DNA of 64,000 bases from contig WVSL01000005.1 of assembly GCA_015689685.1 (NCBI GenBank), positions 124,001-188,000 on the forward strand. Reading direction: 5' to 3'. Origin of the DNA: Rhodobacterales bacterium HKCCE2091 (lineage in GTDB: Bacteria; Pseudomonadota; Alphaproteobacteria; Rhodobacterales; Rhodobacteraceae). Under the pieces are notes generated by a model. It made no database searches. It saw only the letters and a program-made list of their open reading frames with translations, and was not told the DNA's origin. Of the stretch, positions 41,745 to 51,377 are shown in pieces. Position numbers and translations under genes: made by a program. Every line of letters starts with the position of its first letter. The first letter of the stretch is position 1.

Positions 41745-43487
41745 ATGAAGATGATCGAAGCAATCCGACGCCGCATTCCGGTGCTCGACTGGGGTCGGTC
41801 CTACGACCGGCAGGCGCTGTCCAACGACCTGATCGCGGCGGTGATCGTGACGATCATGCTGATCCCGCAATCGCTGGCCTACGCGCTTCTGGCGGGCCTG
41901 CCGCCCGAGGCGGGCATCTATGCCTCGATCGCGCCGATCATCCTTTATGCCATCTTCGGCACGTCGCGGGCGCTGGCCGTTGGGCCGGTCGCCGTCGTGT
42001 CGCTGCTGACCGCGACGGCGGTGGGGCAGGTGGCCGAGCAGGGGACGGCGGGTTACGCCGTCGCCGCGCTTACGCTCGCGTTCCTGTCCGGCGCGTTCCT
42101 GCTGGCGCTTGGCGTGCTGCGGCTCGGGTTTCTCGCGAACTTCCTGAGCCACCCGGTGATCGCGGGGTTCATCACGGCCTCGGGCATCCTGATCGCCACG
42201 AGCCAGATCAAGCACATCCTCGGCGTTTCGGCGGGCGGACATACCTTCCCCGAGATCGTCGCCTCACTTGTCGAGCACCTTGGCGAAACCAACCTAATCA
42301 CGGTGTTTATCGGGTTGGCCGCGACGGGCTTCCTGTTCTGGGTCCGGAAGGGGCTGAAGCCGCTTCTGCTGAACCTGGGGCTGAAGCCCAAGCTCGCCGA
42401 CGTGGCGACGAAGGCGGGGCCGGTGGCGGCCGTGGTGGTGACCACGATCGCGGTCTGGGGCCTGGGGCTCGACGGGCGGGGCGTGCGGATCGTGGGCGAG
42501 GTGCCGCAGAGCCTGCCGCCCCTGACCCTGCCGTCCTTCGCCCCCGACCTCGTCGCGGCGCTGGCGATCCCGGCGGTGCTGATCTCGATCATCGGTTTCG
42601 TGGAGTCGATCTCGGTGGCACAGACGCTCGCCGCCAAGAAGCGGCAGCGGATCGACCCGGACCAGGAACTGATCGGCCTCGGCGCCGCGAACATCGGCGC
42701 GGCCTTCACCGGCGGTTACCCGGTCACCGGCGGCTTCGCGCGGTCGGTGGTCAACTTCGACGCGGGCGCCGAGACCCCGGCGGCCGGCGCGTATACCGCG
42801 GTCGGGCTCGCCGTTGCCGCCGTCGCGCTGACGCCGCTGGTCTACTACCTGCCGAACGCGACGCTCGCCGCGACGATCATCGTGGCGGTCCTGAGCCTCG
42901 TCGACTTCTCGATCCTGAAGAAGACCTGGGCCTATTCGAAAGGCGATTTCGTCGCGGTTCTCGCCACCATCCTGATGACCCTCGGTCTCGGCGTGGAGAT
43001 CGGCGTGGCCTCAGGCGTGATCATCTCGGTCCTGCTGCACCTTTACAAAACCTCGCGTCCGCACGTCGCGGAGGTGGGGCTTGTCCCCGGAACGCAGCAC
43101 TTCCGCAACATCAACCGGCACGACGTGGAAACCGACCCGTCGATCCTGACCCTGCGGGTGGACGAGAGCCTGTTCTTCGTCAACGCCCGCTTCCTTGAGG
43201 ACAAGGTGCAGGACCGCGTGGCCGAAGGCTGCGACATCCGCGACGTGGTGCTGATGTTCTCGGCGGTGAACGAGGTCGACTACTCCGCGCTCGAGAGCCT
43301 CGAGGAGATGAACCGCAGGCTCGCCGATCTCGGCATCCGGCTGCACCTGTCGGAGGTGAAGGGGCCGGTGATGGACCGGCTGCAATCCACGCACTTCCTG
43401 CACGAGCTGACCGGCCGGGTCTTCCTTGCGCAGTACGACGCCTGGAAGGCGCTTCGCGGCGGCCCGGCGGCGGCGGTGGCCCAGTAG
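41745..43487 (+). CDS. SulP-family inorganic anion permease with STAS domain
   Basis: A 580-residue protein with a transmembrane domain of about 430 residues (DLIAAVIVTIMLIPQSLAYALLAGLPPEAGIYAS is the SulP signature; GYPVTGGFARSVVNFDAGAETP lies at the transport centre) and a C-terminal STAS domain (ILTLRVDESLFFVNARFLED, VLMFSAVNEVDYSALESLEEM). SulP proteins carry sulfate, bicarbonate or other anions. As the last gene of the sulfide-oxidation operon it could export sulfate/sulfite or import sulfate. Confidence 0.92.
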   Translation: MKMIEAIRRRIPVLDWGRSYDRQALSNDLIAAVIVTIMLIPQSLAYALLAGLPPEAGIYASIAPIILYAIFGTSRALAVGPVAVVSLLTATAVGQVAEQGTAGYAVAALTLAFLSGAFLLALGVLRLGFLANFLSHPVIAGFITASGILIATSQIKHILGVSAGGHTFPEIVASLVEHLGETNLITVFIGLAATGFLFWVRKGLKPLLLNLGLKPKLADVATKAGPVAAVVVTTIAVWGLGLDGRGVRIVGEVPQSLPPLTLPSFAPDLVAALAIPAVLISIIGFVESISVAQTLAAKKRQRIDPDQELIGLGAANIGAAFTGGYPVTGGFARSVVNFDAGAETPAAGAYTAVGLAVAAVALTPLVYYLPNATLAATIIVAVLSLVDFSILKKTWAYSKGDFVAVLATILMTLGLGVEIGVASGVIISVLLHLYKTSRPHVAEVGLVPGTQHFRNINRHDVETDPSILTLRVDESLFFVNARFLEDKVQDRVAEGCDIRDVVLMFSAVNEVDYSALESLEEMNRRLADLGIRLHLSEVKGPVMDRLQSTHFLHELTGRVFLAQYDAWKALRGGPAAAVAQ

Positions 43488-43500
43488 GCGGCACGCGCGG

Positions 43501-43543
43501 TTGACGGCGGGGCACCCGGTTTCCTACCCTCTGTAAAGTTTTT
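43501..43543 (+). promoter_or_regulatory. Promoter and candidate operator of the lacI-type gene
   Basis: TTGACG (43501-43506) and TACCCT (43525-43530) stand 18 bases apart as -35 and -10 boxes. GTAAAGTTTTT (43533-43543) lies just after the -10, over the expected start site, and is repeated at 44644 before the transporter operon, suggesting autorepression by the LacI protein. Confidence 0.5.
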
Positions 43544-43590
43544 GCACGCGACAAGTTTCGCCCGGGGCGGTGAGCGGGAAACGGAGGCGG

Positions 43591-44622
43591 ATGGGCCAGA
43601 ACCGGATTCGCAACATGGAGGAATTCGCGGCCGTCAGCGGGATTTCCCGGCCGACGGTCTCGAAGTATTTCCATGACCCCGACAGCGTGCGCGCCTCCAC
43701 CCGGGAACGGATCGAGGCCGCGCTCGAACGCTACGACTACCGTCCGAATTTCTACGCGGTGAACCAGAACCGGCGGCTGACCAAGAACGTCGGAATCGTC
43801 GTGCCGTACCTCGCCGACCCGTTCTTTGCCGAGATCGCGCGCTGCATCGAGACGCTGTGCTATGCCGCCGGGTTCCGGCCCATCCTGCTGAGTTCGCACG
43901 GCGGGCAGGCGCAGGAAAACGACAACCTCGACAGCCTGCGCTCCATCCGCCCGGCGGGCGTGCTGTTCGCGCCGCTCGGCCGGGGGTCGGACCGCGCGGT
44001 GATCGAGTCCTTCGCCGCGGCGGTCCCCACCGTCCTGTTCGACAGCAACATCGAGGACGTGGGCGAGGCGTTCTTCGGCCTCGACAACGTGCAAAGCGTT
44101 GGGATGATTGTGGAATACCTGTGTCGGACAGGGGAGCCGCCGGCCTTCTTCGAGATGCGGACCCCGACCAACCCGAACGCCTTCAAGCGCCGCCGCGCCT
44201 ATGTCGAGGCGATGGAACGCCTCGGCCATGCGCCGGACCTCGTACAGGTCGAGGGCGGCGGCTGGGACTTCGAGGAGATCGGCTACCGGGAAGGGATGCG
44301 CGTCATCTCCGAGCGTCGGCTGAGCACGAACACGGTCCTGTGCAGCAACGACCGTCTCGCCATCGGCTTTCTCGCGGCGGCGTTCGACAAGGGATTGAGG
44401 ATCGGGCGCGGGGAGGGGCATGCGCTCAGGGTCGCCGGGCACGACGATCACCCGTTCTCGCGGTTCACCTGTCCGAAGCTGACCACGGTCGCCCAGGATT
44501 ACGCCTCGATCGCGGAGCGGAGCGTGGAGGAACTCGTCCGCCTAGTCGAATCGGGGGAGAGCCGTCCGCGGCGCGAGACCACGCTGTTCGAAGGCAAGCT
44601 CATCATGCGTGATTCCGCCTGA
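43591..44622 (+). CDS. LacI-family regulator of the polyol operon
   Basis: A 343-residue LacI protein: an N-terminal helix-turn-helix (RNMEEFAAVSGISRPTVSKYFHD) with hinge RPNFYAVNQNRR, then a periplasmic-binding-like effector domain (VGIVVPYLADPFFAEIARCIETLC). It is immediately upstream of, and co-directional with, the sorbitol/mannitol genes, so it is their likely regulator. The ATG at 43591 follows GGAGGCGG; a GTG at 43570 is an alternative start. Confidence 0.9.
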   Translation: MGQNRIRNMEEFAAVSGISRPTVSKYFHDPDSVRASTRERIEAALERYDYRPNFYAVNQNRRLTKNVGIVVPYLADPFFAEIARCIETLCYAAGFRPILLSSHGGQAQENDNLDSLRSIRPAGVLFAPLGRGSDRAVIESFAAAVPTVLFDSNIEDVGEAFFGLDNVQSVGMIVEYLCRTGEPPAFFEMRTPTNPNAFKRRRAYVEAMERLGHAPDLVQVEGGGWDFEEIGYREGMRVISERRLSTNTVLCSNDRLAIGFLAAAFDKGLRIGRGEGHALRVAGHDDHPFSRFTCPKLTTVAQDYASIAERSVEELVRLVESGESRPRRETTLFEGKLIMRDSA

Positions 44623-44636
44623 CTCCTCAGGAATTT

Positions 44637-44686
44637 GTCGCGCGTAAAGTTTTTAGTTGACGCGACGGCGTCTCTCTTCCTATCGT
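44637..44686 (+). promoter_or_regulatory. Promoter and operator region of the sorbitol/mannitol operon
   Basis: TTGACG (44657-44662) and TATCGT (44681-44686) form a promoter with an 18-base spacer. GTAAAGTTTTT (44644-44654), identical to the copy in the lacI promoter, lies directly upstream. GTCGCG (44637-44642) and CGCGAC (44661-44666) form an outer inverted repeat around it. Confidence 0.55.
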
Positions 44687-44719
44687 TTCGGGGCAACATC
44701 CAGATCAGGGAGGACACGG

Positions 44720-46036
44720 ATGTACCTGAAGAACGTGCTCGGCGCGACCTCTGCGCTTGCCTTGACGGCAGCCGCGACCGCCGCCTTCGCCCAGGACACC
44801 ACCATCACCATCGCCACCGTGAACAACGGCGACATGATCCGCATGCAGGGTCTGACCGACGCGTTCACCGAGGCGCATCCGGACATCGCGCTGGAGTGGG
44901 TGACGCTGGAAGAGAACGTCCTGCGCCAGAACGTCACCACCGACATCGCCCAGGGCGGTGGCCAGTACGACGTCATCACCATCGGCACCTACGAGGTTCC
45001 GATCTGGGGCGAGCGCGAATGGCTCGTGCCGCTGACCGACATGGGCGACGATTTCGCCGCCGATGACCTCCTGCCCGCGATCGCCGGCGGCCTGACCGTC
45101 GACGGCAACCTGATGGCCTCGCCCTTCTACGGCGAAAGCTCGATGGTCATGTACCGGACCGACCTGATGGACGCCGCCGGGCTCGAGATGCCCGACGCGC
45201 CGAGCTGGGAGTTCATCCGCGAGGCGGCCATCGCGATGACCGACCGCGACAACGACATCTACGGCGTCTGCCTGCGCGGCAAGCCGGGGTGGGGCGAGAA
45301 CATGGCGTTCCTCACCGCGATGTCGAACTCCTTCGGCGCGCGCTGGTTCGACGAGGACTGGACGCCCCAGTTCGACACCCAGGAATGGGCCGACACCCTG
45401 AACTTCTACCTCGACCTGATGAACGAGGCCGGACCTCCGGGTGCCGCGAACAACGGCTTCAACGAGAACCTCGCGCTGTTCCAGCAGGGTCAGTGCGGCA
45501 TGTGGATCGACGCCACCGTCGCCGCGTCCTTCGTGACCAACCCCGACGAATCCGAGGTCGCCGACAGCGTGGGCTTCGCGCTGGCGCCCGACAACGGGCT
45601 CGGCCGCCGCGGCAACTGGCTCTGGGCCTGGTCGCTCGCGATCCCCGCGTCGTCCGACGCGCCGGAGGCCGCGAAGACCTTCATCGCATGGGCGACCGGC
45701 CCGGGCTACCTCGAGCTCGTCGCCGAGAACGAGGGTTGGGCCAACGTCCCGCCGGGCACCCGGACCTCGCTCTACGAGAACCCGGCCTATCTCGAGGCCG
45801 CGCCGTTCGCGGAAATGACGCTCGCCTCGATCAACGAGGCCGATCCGCAGAACCCGACCGTCGACCCGGTTCCCTACGTGGGTGTCCAGTTCGTCGCGAT
45901 CCCGGAGTTCCAGGGTATCGGCACCCAGGTCGGCCAGATCTTCTCCTCCGCCCTGGCCGGCCAGATCTCGGCCGAAGAGGCGCTTGAGCAGGCTCAGGCC
46001 TTCGTGACCGAGGAAATGGACGCCGCAGGGTACTGA
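44720..46036 (+). CDS. smoE: Sorbitol/mannitol ABC transporter substrate-binding protein
   Basis: A 438-residue extracellular solute-binding protein (family 1). The signal peptide covers 1-24 (ending AAFAQ), then TTITIATVNNGDMIRMQGLTDAFTEAHPDI; GGQYDVITIGTYEVPIWGEREWL and VGFALAPDNGLGRRGNWLWAWSLAIP are family blocks. It is close to SmoE/MtlE of Rhodobacter. The start follows AGGGAGGACACGG. A GC-rich hairpin separates it from the permease genes. Confidence 0.9.
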   Translation: MYLKNVLGATSALALTAAATAAFAQDTTITIATVNNGDMIRMQGLTDAFTEAHPDIALEWVTLEENVLRQNVTTDIAQGGGQYDVITIGTYEVPIWGEREWLVPLTDMGDDFAADDLLPAIAGGLTVDGNLMASPFYGESSMVMYRTDLMDAAGLEMPDAPSWEFIREAAIAMTDRDNDIYGVCLRGKPGWGENMAFLTAMSNSFGARWFDEDWTPQFDTQEWADTLNFYLDLMNEAGPPGAANNGFNENLALFQQGQCGMWIDATVAASFVTNPDESEVADSVGFALAPDNGLGRRGNWLWAWSLAIPASSDAPEAAKTFIAWATGPGYLELVAENEGWANVPPGTRTSLYENPAYLEAAPFAEMTLASINEADPQNPTVDPVPYVGVQFVAIPEFQGIGTQVGQIFSSALAGQISAEEALEQAQAFVTEEMDAAGY

Positions 46037-46054
46037 CCCCTCGCGACGACCATC

Positions 46055-46078
46055 GGGCGGGCCGTCCGCGGCCCGCCC
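46055..46078 (+). terminator. Intercistronic hairpin between smoE and smoF
   Basis: GGGCGGGCC and GGCCCGCCC form a perfect 9-bp stem with a 6-base loop, shortly after the smoE stop. The whole 185-base spacer is very GC-rich and I see no gene in it. The hairpin probably protects smoE mRNA or attenuates read-through. Confidence 0.6.
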
Positions 46079-46221
46079 CCCGCAGCCCGCACGCGTTCCG
46101 CGCCGCCCAGGCCCTGCACCCGCCGCGTCCGACCTGACGCCGGCACCGGGATCCGTTCCCGGCCAGCGGTGGCACCGCCCGACGCCCCCGGACCGCTCCG
46201 CGCCAGACCCGGAGTGACACC

Positions 46222-47088
46222 ATGGCCACGCAACATTCCCGCTCCGCCGCCCGCGTGATGATGGCGCCCGCCGTCTTCCTGCTCCTGGTGTGGATGCTGG
46301 TTCCGCTCTGCCTCACCCTCTATTTTTCGCTGCTCGACTACCGCCCGCTGCGCGGCACGTTCGACTGCTGCGAGGGTCTCGGGAACTACGTACGCTTCGT
46401 CAGCTCCTCCGCCTTCCAGGACAGCGTCGTGACCACGCTGATGATGGTCGGCGGCATCCTCGTGATCACGGTGATCGGGGGCATCCTGCTGGCGCTGCTG
46501 CTCGACCAGCCGATCTTCGGACAGGGCGTCGTCCGCATCCTCGTGATCGCGCCGTTCTTCGTCATGCCGACGGTCGCCGCGCTGGTCTGGAAGAACATGT
46601 TCATGAACCCGGTGAACGGCCTTCTCGCGCATCTCTGGCGCTTCTTCGGGGCCGAACCGGTGGAGTGGCTGACGAACGTGCCGCTCCTGTCGATCATCAT
46701 CATCGTCTCGTGGATGTGGCTGCCCTTCGCCACGCTGATCCTGCTGACCGCGATCCAGTCGCTCGACAGCGAGCAACTCGAGGCGGCCGAGATGGACGGG
46801 GCCGGGTTCTTCAGCCGTTTCGGCTACATCATCCTGCCGCACATGGCCCGCGCCATTACCGTCGTGATCCTGATCCAGACGATCTTCCTCCTGTCGATCT
46901 TCGCGGAGATCTTCGTCACCACCGGCGGCGGCTTCGGCACGCGCACGCTGACCTACCTGGTCTACCAGCGCGTGATCGAGAGCCAGAACGTCGGCCTCGG
47001 GTCCGCCGGGGGCATCATCGCCGTCATTCTCGCCAACATCGTCGCGTTCTTCCTGATGCGCATCGTCGGCAAGAACCTGGACGCCTGA
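46222..47088 (+). CDS. smoF: Sorbitol/mannitol ABC transporter permease
   Basis: A 288-residue inner-membrane permease with six helices. [25 protein letters not shown] is the EAA loop that contacts the ATPase. It is the first of two permeases, as in the smoFG pair of Rhodobacter. The start follows GGAGTGACACC. Confidence 0.92.
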   Translation: MATQHSRSAARVMMAPAVFLLLVWMLVPLCLTLYFSLLDYRPLRGTFDCCEGLGNYVRFVSSSAFQDSVVTTLMMVGGILVITVIGGILLALLLDQPIFGQGVVRILVIAPFFVMPTVAALVWKNMFMNPVNGLLAHLWRFFGAEPVEWLTNVPLLSIIIIVSWMWLPFATLILLTAIQSLDSEQLEAAEMDGAGFFSRFGYIILPHMARAITVVILIQTIFLLSIFAEIFVTTGGGFGTRTLTYLVYQRVIESQNVGLGSAGGIIAVILANIVAFFLMRIVGKNLDA

Positions 47089-47109
47089 GCCAGGGGGAGG
47101 AGAGACAAC

Positions 47110-47940
<831 letters not shown>

Positions 47941-47951
47941 GGAGACCTGTT

Positions 47952-48956
47952 ATGGGACGCATCACGCTCGACAAGGTCCGCAAGGCGTTCGGTGAGGTCG
48001 AGGTCATCCCGCCTCTCGACCTGACCATCGAGGACGGGGAGTTCGTGGTCTTCGTCGGCCCCTCGGGCTGCGGCAAGTCCACGCTCCTGCGGCTGATCGC
48101 GGGGCTGGAGGACGTGACCGACGGCCAGATCCGCATCGACGGTCAGGACGCGACGCGGGTTCCGCCGGCCAAGCGCGGCCTCGCGATGGTGTTCCAGAGC
48201 TACGCGCTCTACCCGCACATGTCGGTGCGCAAGAACATCGCCTTCCCGCTGAAGATGGCGGGCCTGCCGCAGGCGGAACAGGACAAGCGGGTGACGAATG
48301 CCGCGAGCGTCCTGAACCTGACCGACTACCTCGAACGGCGGCCGGGCCAGCTTTCGGGCGGCCAGCGCCAGCGGGTCGCCATCGGCCGGGCCATCGTCCG
48401 GGAGCCCGCCGCGTTCCTGTTCGACGAGCCGCTGTCGAACCTCGACGCCGCGCTGCGGGTGGGGATGCGGCTGGAGATCTCCGAACTGCACAAGCGGCTG
48501 GAGACCACGATGATCTACGTCACCCACGACCAGGTCGAGGCGATGACGATGGCCGACAAGATCGTGGTCCTGCGGGCCGGGAACATCGAGCAGGTCGGCA
48601 GCCCGCTTGAGCTTTACAAGGAGCCACGCAACCTGTTCGTCGCGGGCTTCATCGGCAGCCCGAAGATGAACCTGCTGGACGGCGACGAGGCCGCGCGGCG
48701 CAACGCCGCCACCATCGGCGTCCGGCCCGAGCACATCGTTCCCTCCGCGACCGAGGGGCCGTGGCAGGGCACCGTCGGGGTGTCCGAGCATCTCGGCTCC
48801 GACACGTTCTTCCACGTCCATCTCGACGGGCGGAAGGAGCCGATCACCGTGCGCGCGGGCGGCGAGGTCGACATGCATCACGGTGACCGCATCTTCCTCA
48901 CCCCGGACGAAAGCCGCATCCACCGGTTCGACGCCGAGGGCCTGCGGATCCCATGA
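47952..48956 (+). CDS. smoK: Sorbitol/mannitol ABC transporter ATP-binding protein
   Basis: A 334-residue ATPase of the MalK/UgpC type. Walker [11 protein letters not shown]-loop [14 protein letters not shown], signature [15 protein letters not shown] and Walker [16 protein letters not shown] are complete. A C-terminal regulatory (TOBE) domain follows ([12 protein letters not shown]). It overlaps the dehydrogenase gene smoS by ATGA. Confidence 0.94.
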   Translation: MGRITLDKVRKAFGEVEVIPPLDLTIEDGEFVVFVGPSGCGKSTLLRLIAGLEDVTDGQIRIDGQDATRVPPAKRGLAMVFQSYALYPHMSVRKNIAFPLKMAGLPQAEQDKRVTNAASVLNLTDYLERRPGQLSGGQRQRVAIGRAIVREPAAFLFDEPLSNLDAALRVGMRLEISELHKRLETTMIYVTHDQVEAMTMADKIVVLRAGNIEQVGSPLELYKEPRNLFVAGFIGSPKMNLLDGDEAARRNAATIGVRPEHIVPSATEGPWQGTVGVSEHLGSDTFFHVHLDGRKEPITVRAGGEVDMHHGDRIFLTPDESRIHRFDAEGLRIP

Positions 48957-49720
48957 AACGGCTCGACGGCAGGACGGCGCTGATCACCGGCGCGGCGCGG
49001 GGCATCGGGCTGGCCTTCGCGAAGGCCTACGTCGCCGAGGGCGCGCAGGTGGCGATTGCGGATATCGACATCGAACGCGCCCGCACCGCCGCCGCCGAGA
49101 TCGGGGCCGTCGCCGTCGAGATGGATGTCACCCGGCAGGACAGCATCGACGCGGGCGTGGCCGAAGCGATCGCCCGCCTCGGTCATATCGACATCCTCGT
49201 GAACAACGCCGCCATCTTCACCGCCGCCCCGATCGTGGAGATCGAGCGGGCCGACTACGACCGCTGTTTCGCGATCAACGTCGCCGGCACGCTCTTCACC
49301 ATGCAGGCCGTGGCCCGGCACATGGTCGAGCGGGGGAAGGGCGGCCGGATCATCAACATGGCCAGCCAGGCCGGCCGCAGGGGCGAGCCGCTGGTCGCCG
49401 TCTACTGCGCGACGAAGGCGGCGGTCATCTCTCTCACCCAGTCGGCGGGGCTGAACCTGGTCCGGCACGGGATCAACGTCAACGCCATCGCGCCCGGCGT
49501 CGTCGACGGGGAGCACTGGGACGGCGTCGACGCCTTCTTCGCGAAGTACGAGGGCAAGGCGCCGGGCCAGAAGAAGAAGGAAGTCGGCGAAGCCGTGCCC
49601 TTCGGCCGCATGGGCCGGGCGGAGGACCTGACCGGGATGGCCGTGTTCCTCGCCTCGGACGAGGCCGCGTACATCGTCGCCCAGTGCTACAACGTCGACG
49701 GCGGCCAGTGGATGAGCTGA
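48953..49720 (+). CDS. smoS: Sorbitol (L-iditol) 2-dehydrogenase, short-chain type
   Basis: A 255-residue short-chain dehydrogenase. TGAARGIG binds NAD, NNAAIF follows, Ser is in [11 protein letters not shown], and the catalytic Y-x-x-x-K is [25 protein letters not shown] and [21 protein letters not shown] closely match, as I recall it, the Rhodobacter sphaeroides sorbitol dehydrogenase SmoS. It oxidises sorbitol to fructose (also galactitol to tagatose). Confidence 0.93.
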   Translation: MKRLDGRTALITGAARGIGLAFAKAYVAEGAQVAIADIDIERARTAAAEIGAVAVEMDVTRQDSIDAGVAEAIARLGHIDILVNNAAIFTAAPIVEIERADYDRCFAINVAGTLFTMQAVARHMVERGKGGRIINMASQAGRRGEPLVAVYCATKAAVISLTQSAGLNLVRHGINVNAIAPGVVDGEHWDGVDAFFAKYEGKAPGQKKKEVGEAVPFGRMGRAEDLTGMAVFLASDEAAYIVAQCYNVDGGQWMS

Positions 49721-49736
49721 GACGGGAAAGGAACCG

Positions 49737-51212
49737 ATGACCTCACCGATACGCCTGTCCGACGCCAGCCTTCCGTCCCTGCCGGAGGCGATCTCGCGTC
49801 CCCGCTACGACCGCGCGGCGCTGACGCCCGGCATCGTCCATATCGGGCTCGGCAATTTCCATCGTGCCCACCAGGCCTGGTACCTGCATCGGCTGATGCA
49901 GGAGGGCCTTGCCCTCGACTGGGCGATCATCGGCGCCGGTGTCCGGCCCTACGACGCCGCGATGCGCGAGAAGCTGCTGGCGCAGGATTGCCTGACCACC
50001 CTGATCGAACTCGATCCGTCCGGAACCTCTGCCGAGGTGACCGGCGCGATGATCGACTACCTGCCGATCGAGGAAGGCAACGGCGCGCTGATCCAAGCGA
50101 TGGCCGATCCCGCGATCCGCATCGTCGCGCTGACCGTGACCGAGGGCGGCTACTACGTCGACCCGGTGACCGGCGGTTTCGACGCCCGCCACCCCGACAT
50201 CCTGCACGACGCCGCCAACCCGGGCCGCCCGCGCACCGCCTTCGGCGCGATGGTGGCGGCGCTGAAGCTGCGCCGGGACGCGGGGCAGGGGCCGTTCACC
50301 GGCCAGAGCTGCGACAACCTGCGCGGCAACGGCGCCATCCTGCGGCAGGCCGTCGTGTCGCTTGCCCGGATGAGCGACCCGGACCTCGCCGACTGGATCG
50401 AGGCGGAGGCGACGTTCCCCAACTCGATGGTCGACTGCATCGTCCCCGCCACCGGCCCCGCCGAGATCGCGCTGGCGCGGGACCTCGGTATCGACGATGC
50501 CGCGCCGGTCAGCCATGAGAACTACCGCCAATGGGTGATCGAGGACGATTTCTGCGCCGGGCGGCCGGACTGGGACCGGGTCGGCGCGACCTTCTCGGAC
50601 GACGTGCATTCCTACGAGATGATGAAGATCCGCATTCTCAACGCGGGTCATCAGGTGATCGCGAACGCGGGCGAACTCCTGTCGGTGGAAACCATCGCGG
50701 GCTGCATGGCACATCCGCTGATCGGCCCGTTCTTCCGCAGGGTCGAGACCGAGGAAATCGTGCCCCATGTCCACGCGGTGCCGGGCATGACCCCGCCCGC
50801 CTACCTCGACCTGATCGAACGCCGTTTCTCCAACCCCGCGATCAAGGACACGACGCGGCGGGTGGCCTTCGACGGTTCGTCCCGTCACACGGGGTTCGTT
50901 CTGCCTGTCCTGCGCGACGGCCTCGCCTCCGGCGCGCCGGTCGAGGGGCTGGCGCTGGTCGAGGCGCTCTGGGCGCGGATGTGCGCGGGCCGGCGCGAGG
51001 ACGGCACCACGATCCAGCCGAACGATCCGAATTGGGACGATCTGCGCGCCGCCGCCGCGCGTGCGCGCGACCGTCCGCTGGCGTGGCTGGAACAGTCGAG
51101 CCTCTACGGCGATCTCGCCGGGGCGGAGCGGTTCGCTTCCGCCTTCGAGACATGGCTGCGGCGGATCTGGGCAGAGGGGACGGAAACGGTTCTCGCCGCC
51201 TATTCCGGCTGA
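49737..51212 (+). CDS. mtlK: Mannitol 2-dehydrogenase
   Basis: A 491-residue polyol dehydrogenase of the long-chain mannitol family. GIVHIGLGNFHRAHQAWY is the NAD-binding start, ALTVTEGGYYVD follows, and KIRILNAGHQVIA contains the catalytic K-x5-N-x2-H signature. It oxidises mannitol to fructose (and arabitol to xylulose). It lies 16 bases after smoS. A terminator follows, so the operon ends here and contains no fructokinase or xylulokinase gene. Confidence 0.93.
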   Translation: MTSPIRLSDASLPSLPEAISRPRYDRAALTPGIVHIGLGNFHRAHQAWYLHRLMQEGLALDWAIIGAGVRPYDAAMREKLLAQDCLTTLIELDPSGTSAEVTGAMIDYLPIEEGNGALIQAMADPAIRIVALTVTEGGYYVDPVTGGFDARHPDILHDAANPGRPRTAFGAMVAALKLRRDAGQGPFTGQSCDNLRGNGAILRQAVVSLARMSDPDLADWIEAEATFPNSMVDCIVPATGPAEIALARDLGIDDAAPVSHENYRQWVIEDDFCAGRPDWDRVGATFSDDVHSYEMMKIRILNAGHQVIANAGELLSVETIAGCMAHPLIGPFFRRVETEEIVPHVHAVPGMTPPAYLDLIERRFSNPAIKDTTRRVAFDGSSRHTGFVLPVLRDGLASGAPVEGLALVEALWARMCAGRREDGTTIQPNDPNWDDLRAAAARARDRPLAWLEQSSLYGDLAGAERFASAFETWLRRIWAEGTETVLAAYSG

Positions 51213-51279
51213 CCGGACGGGCGAGGGAGGCGGGGAAGCGGTGGCCTCCCGCCGCTTCTGGGCGCCGAAGAAGCGCGCA

Positions 51280-51304
51280 GGAAGGCCCGCCCGTCGGGCC
51301 TTCC
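51280..51304 (+). terminator. Terminator of the polyol operon
   Basis: GGAAGGCCCG and CGGGCCTTCC form a perfect 10-bp stem with a 5-base loop, 67 bases after the mtlK stop. Downstream CCCGTCGGGCC could form a second small hairpin. Confidence 0.7.
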
Positions 51305-51377
51305 CCCGTCGGGCCTGTTCCTCGTCCGCACGCTTCGGTAGCATCCGGGCCTGAGAATTGCCGGGGGGAGGATTGGC

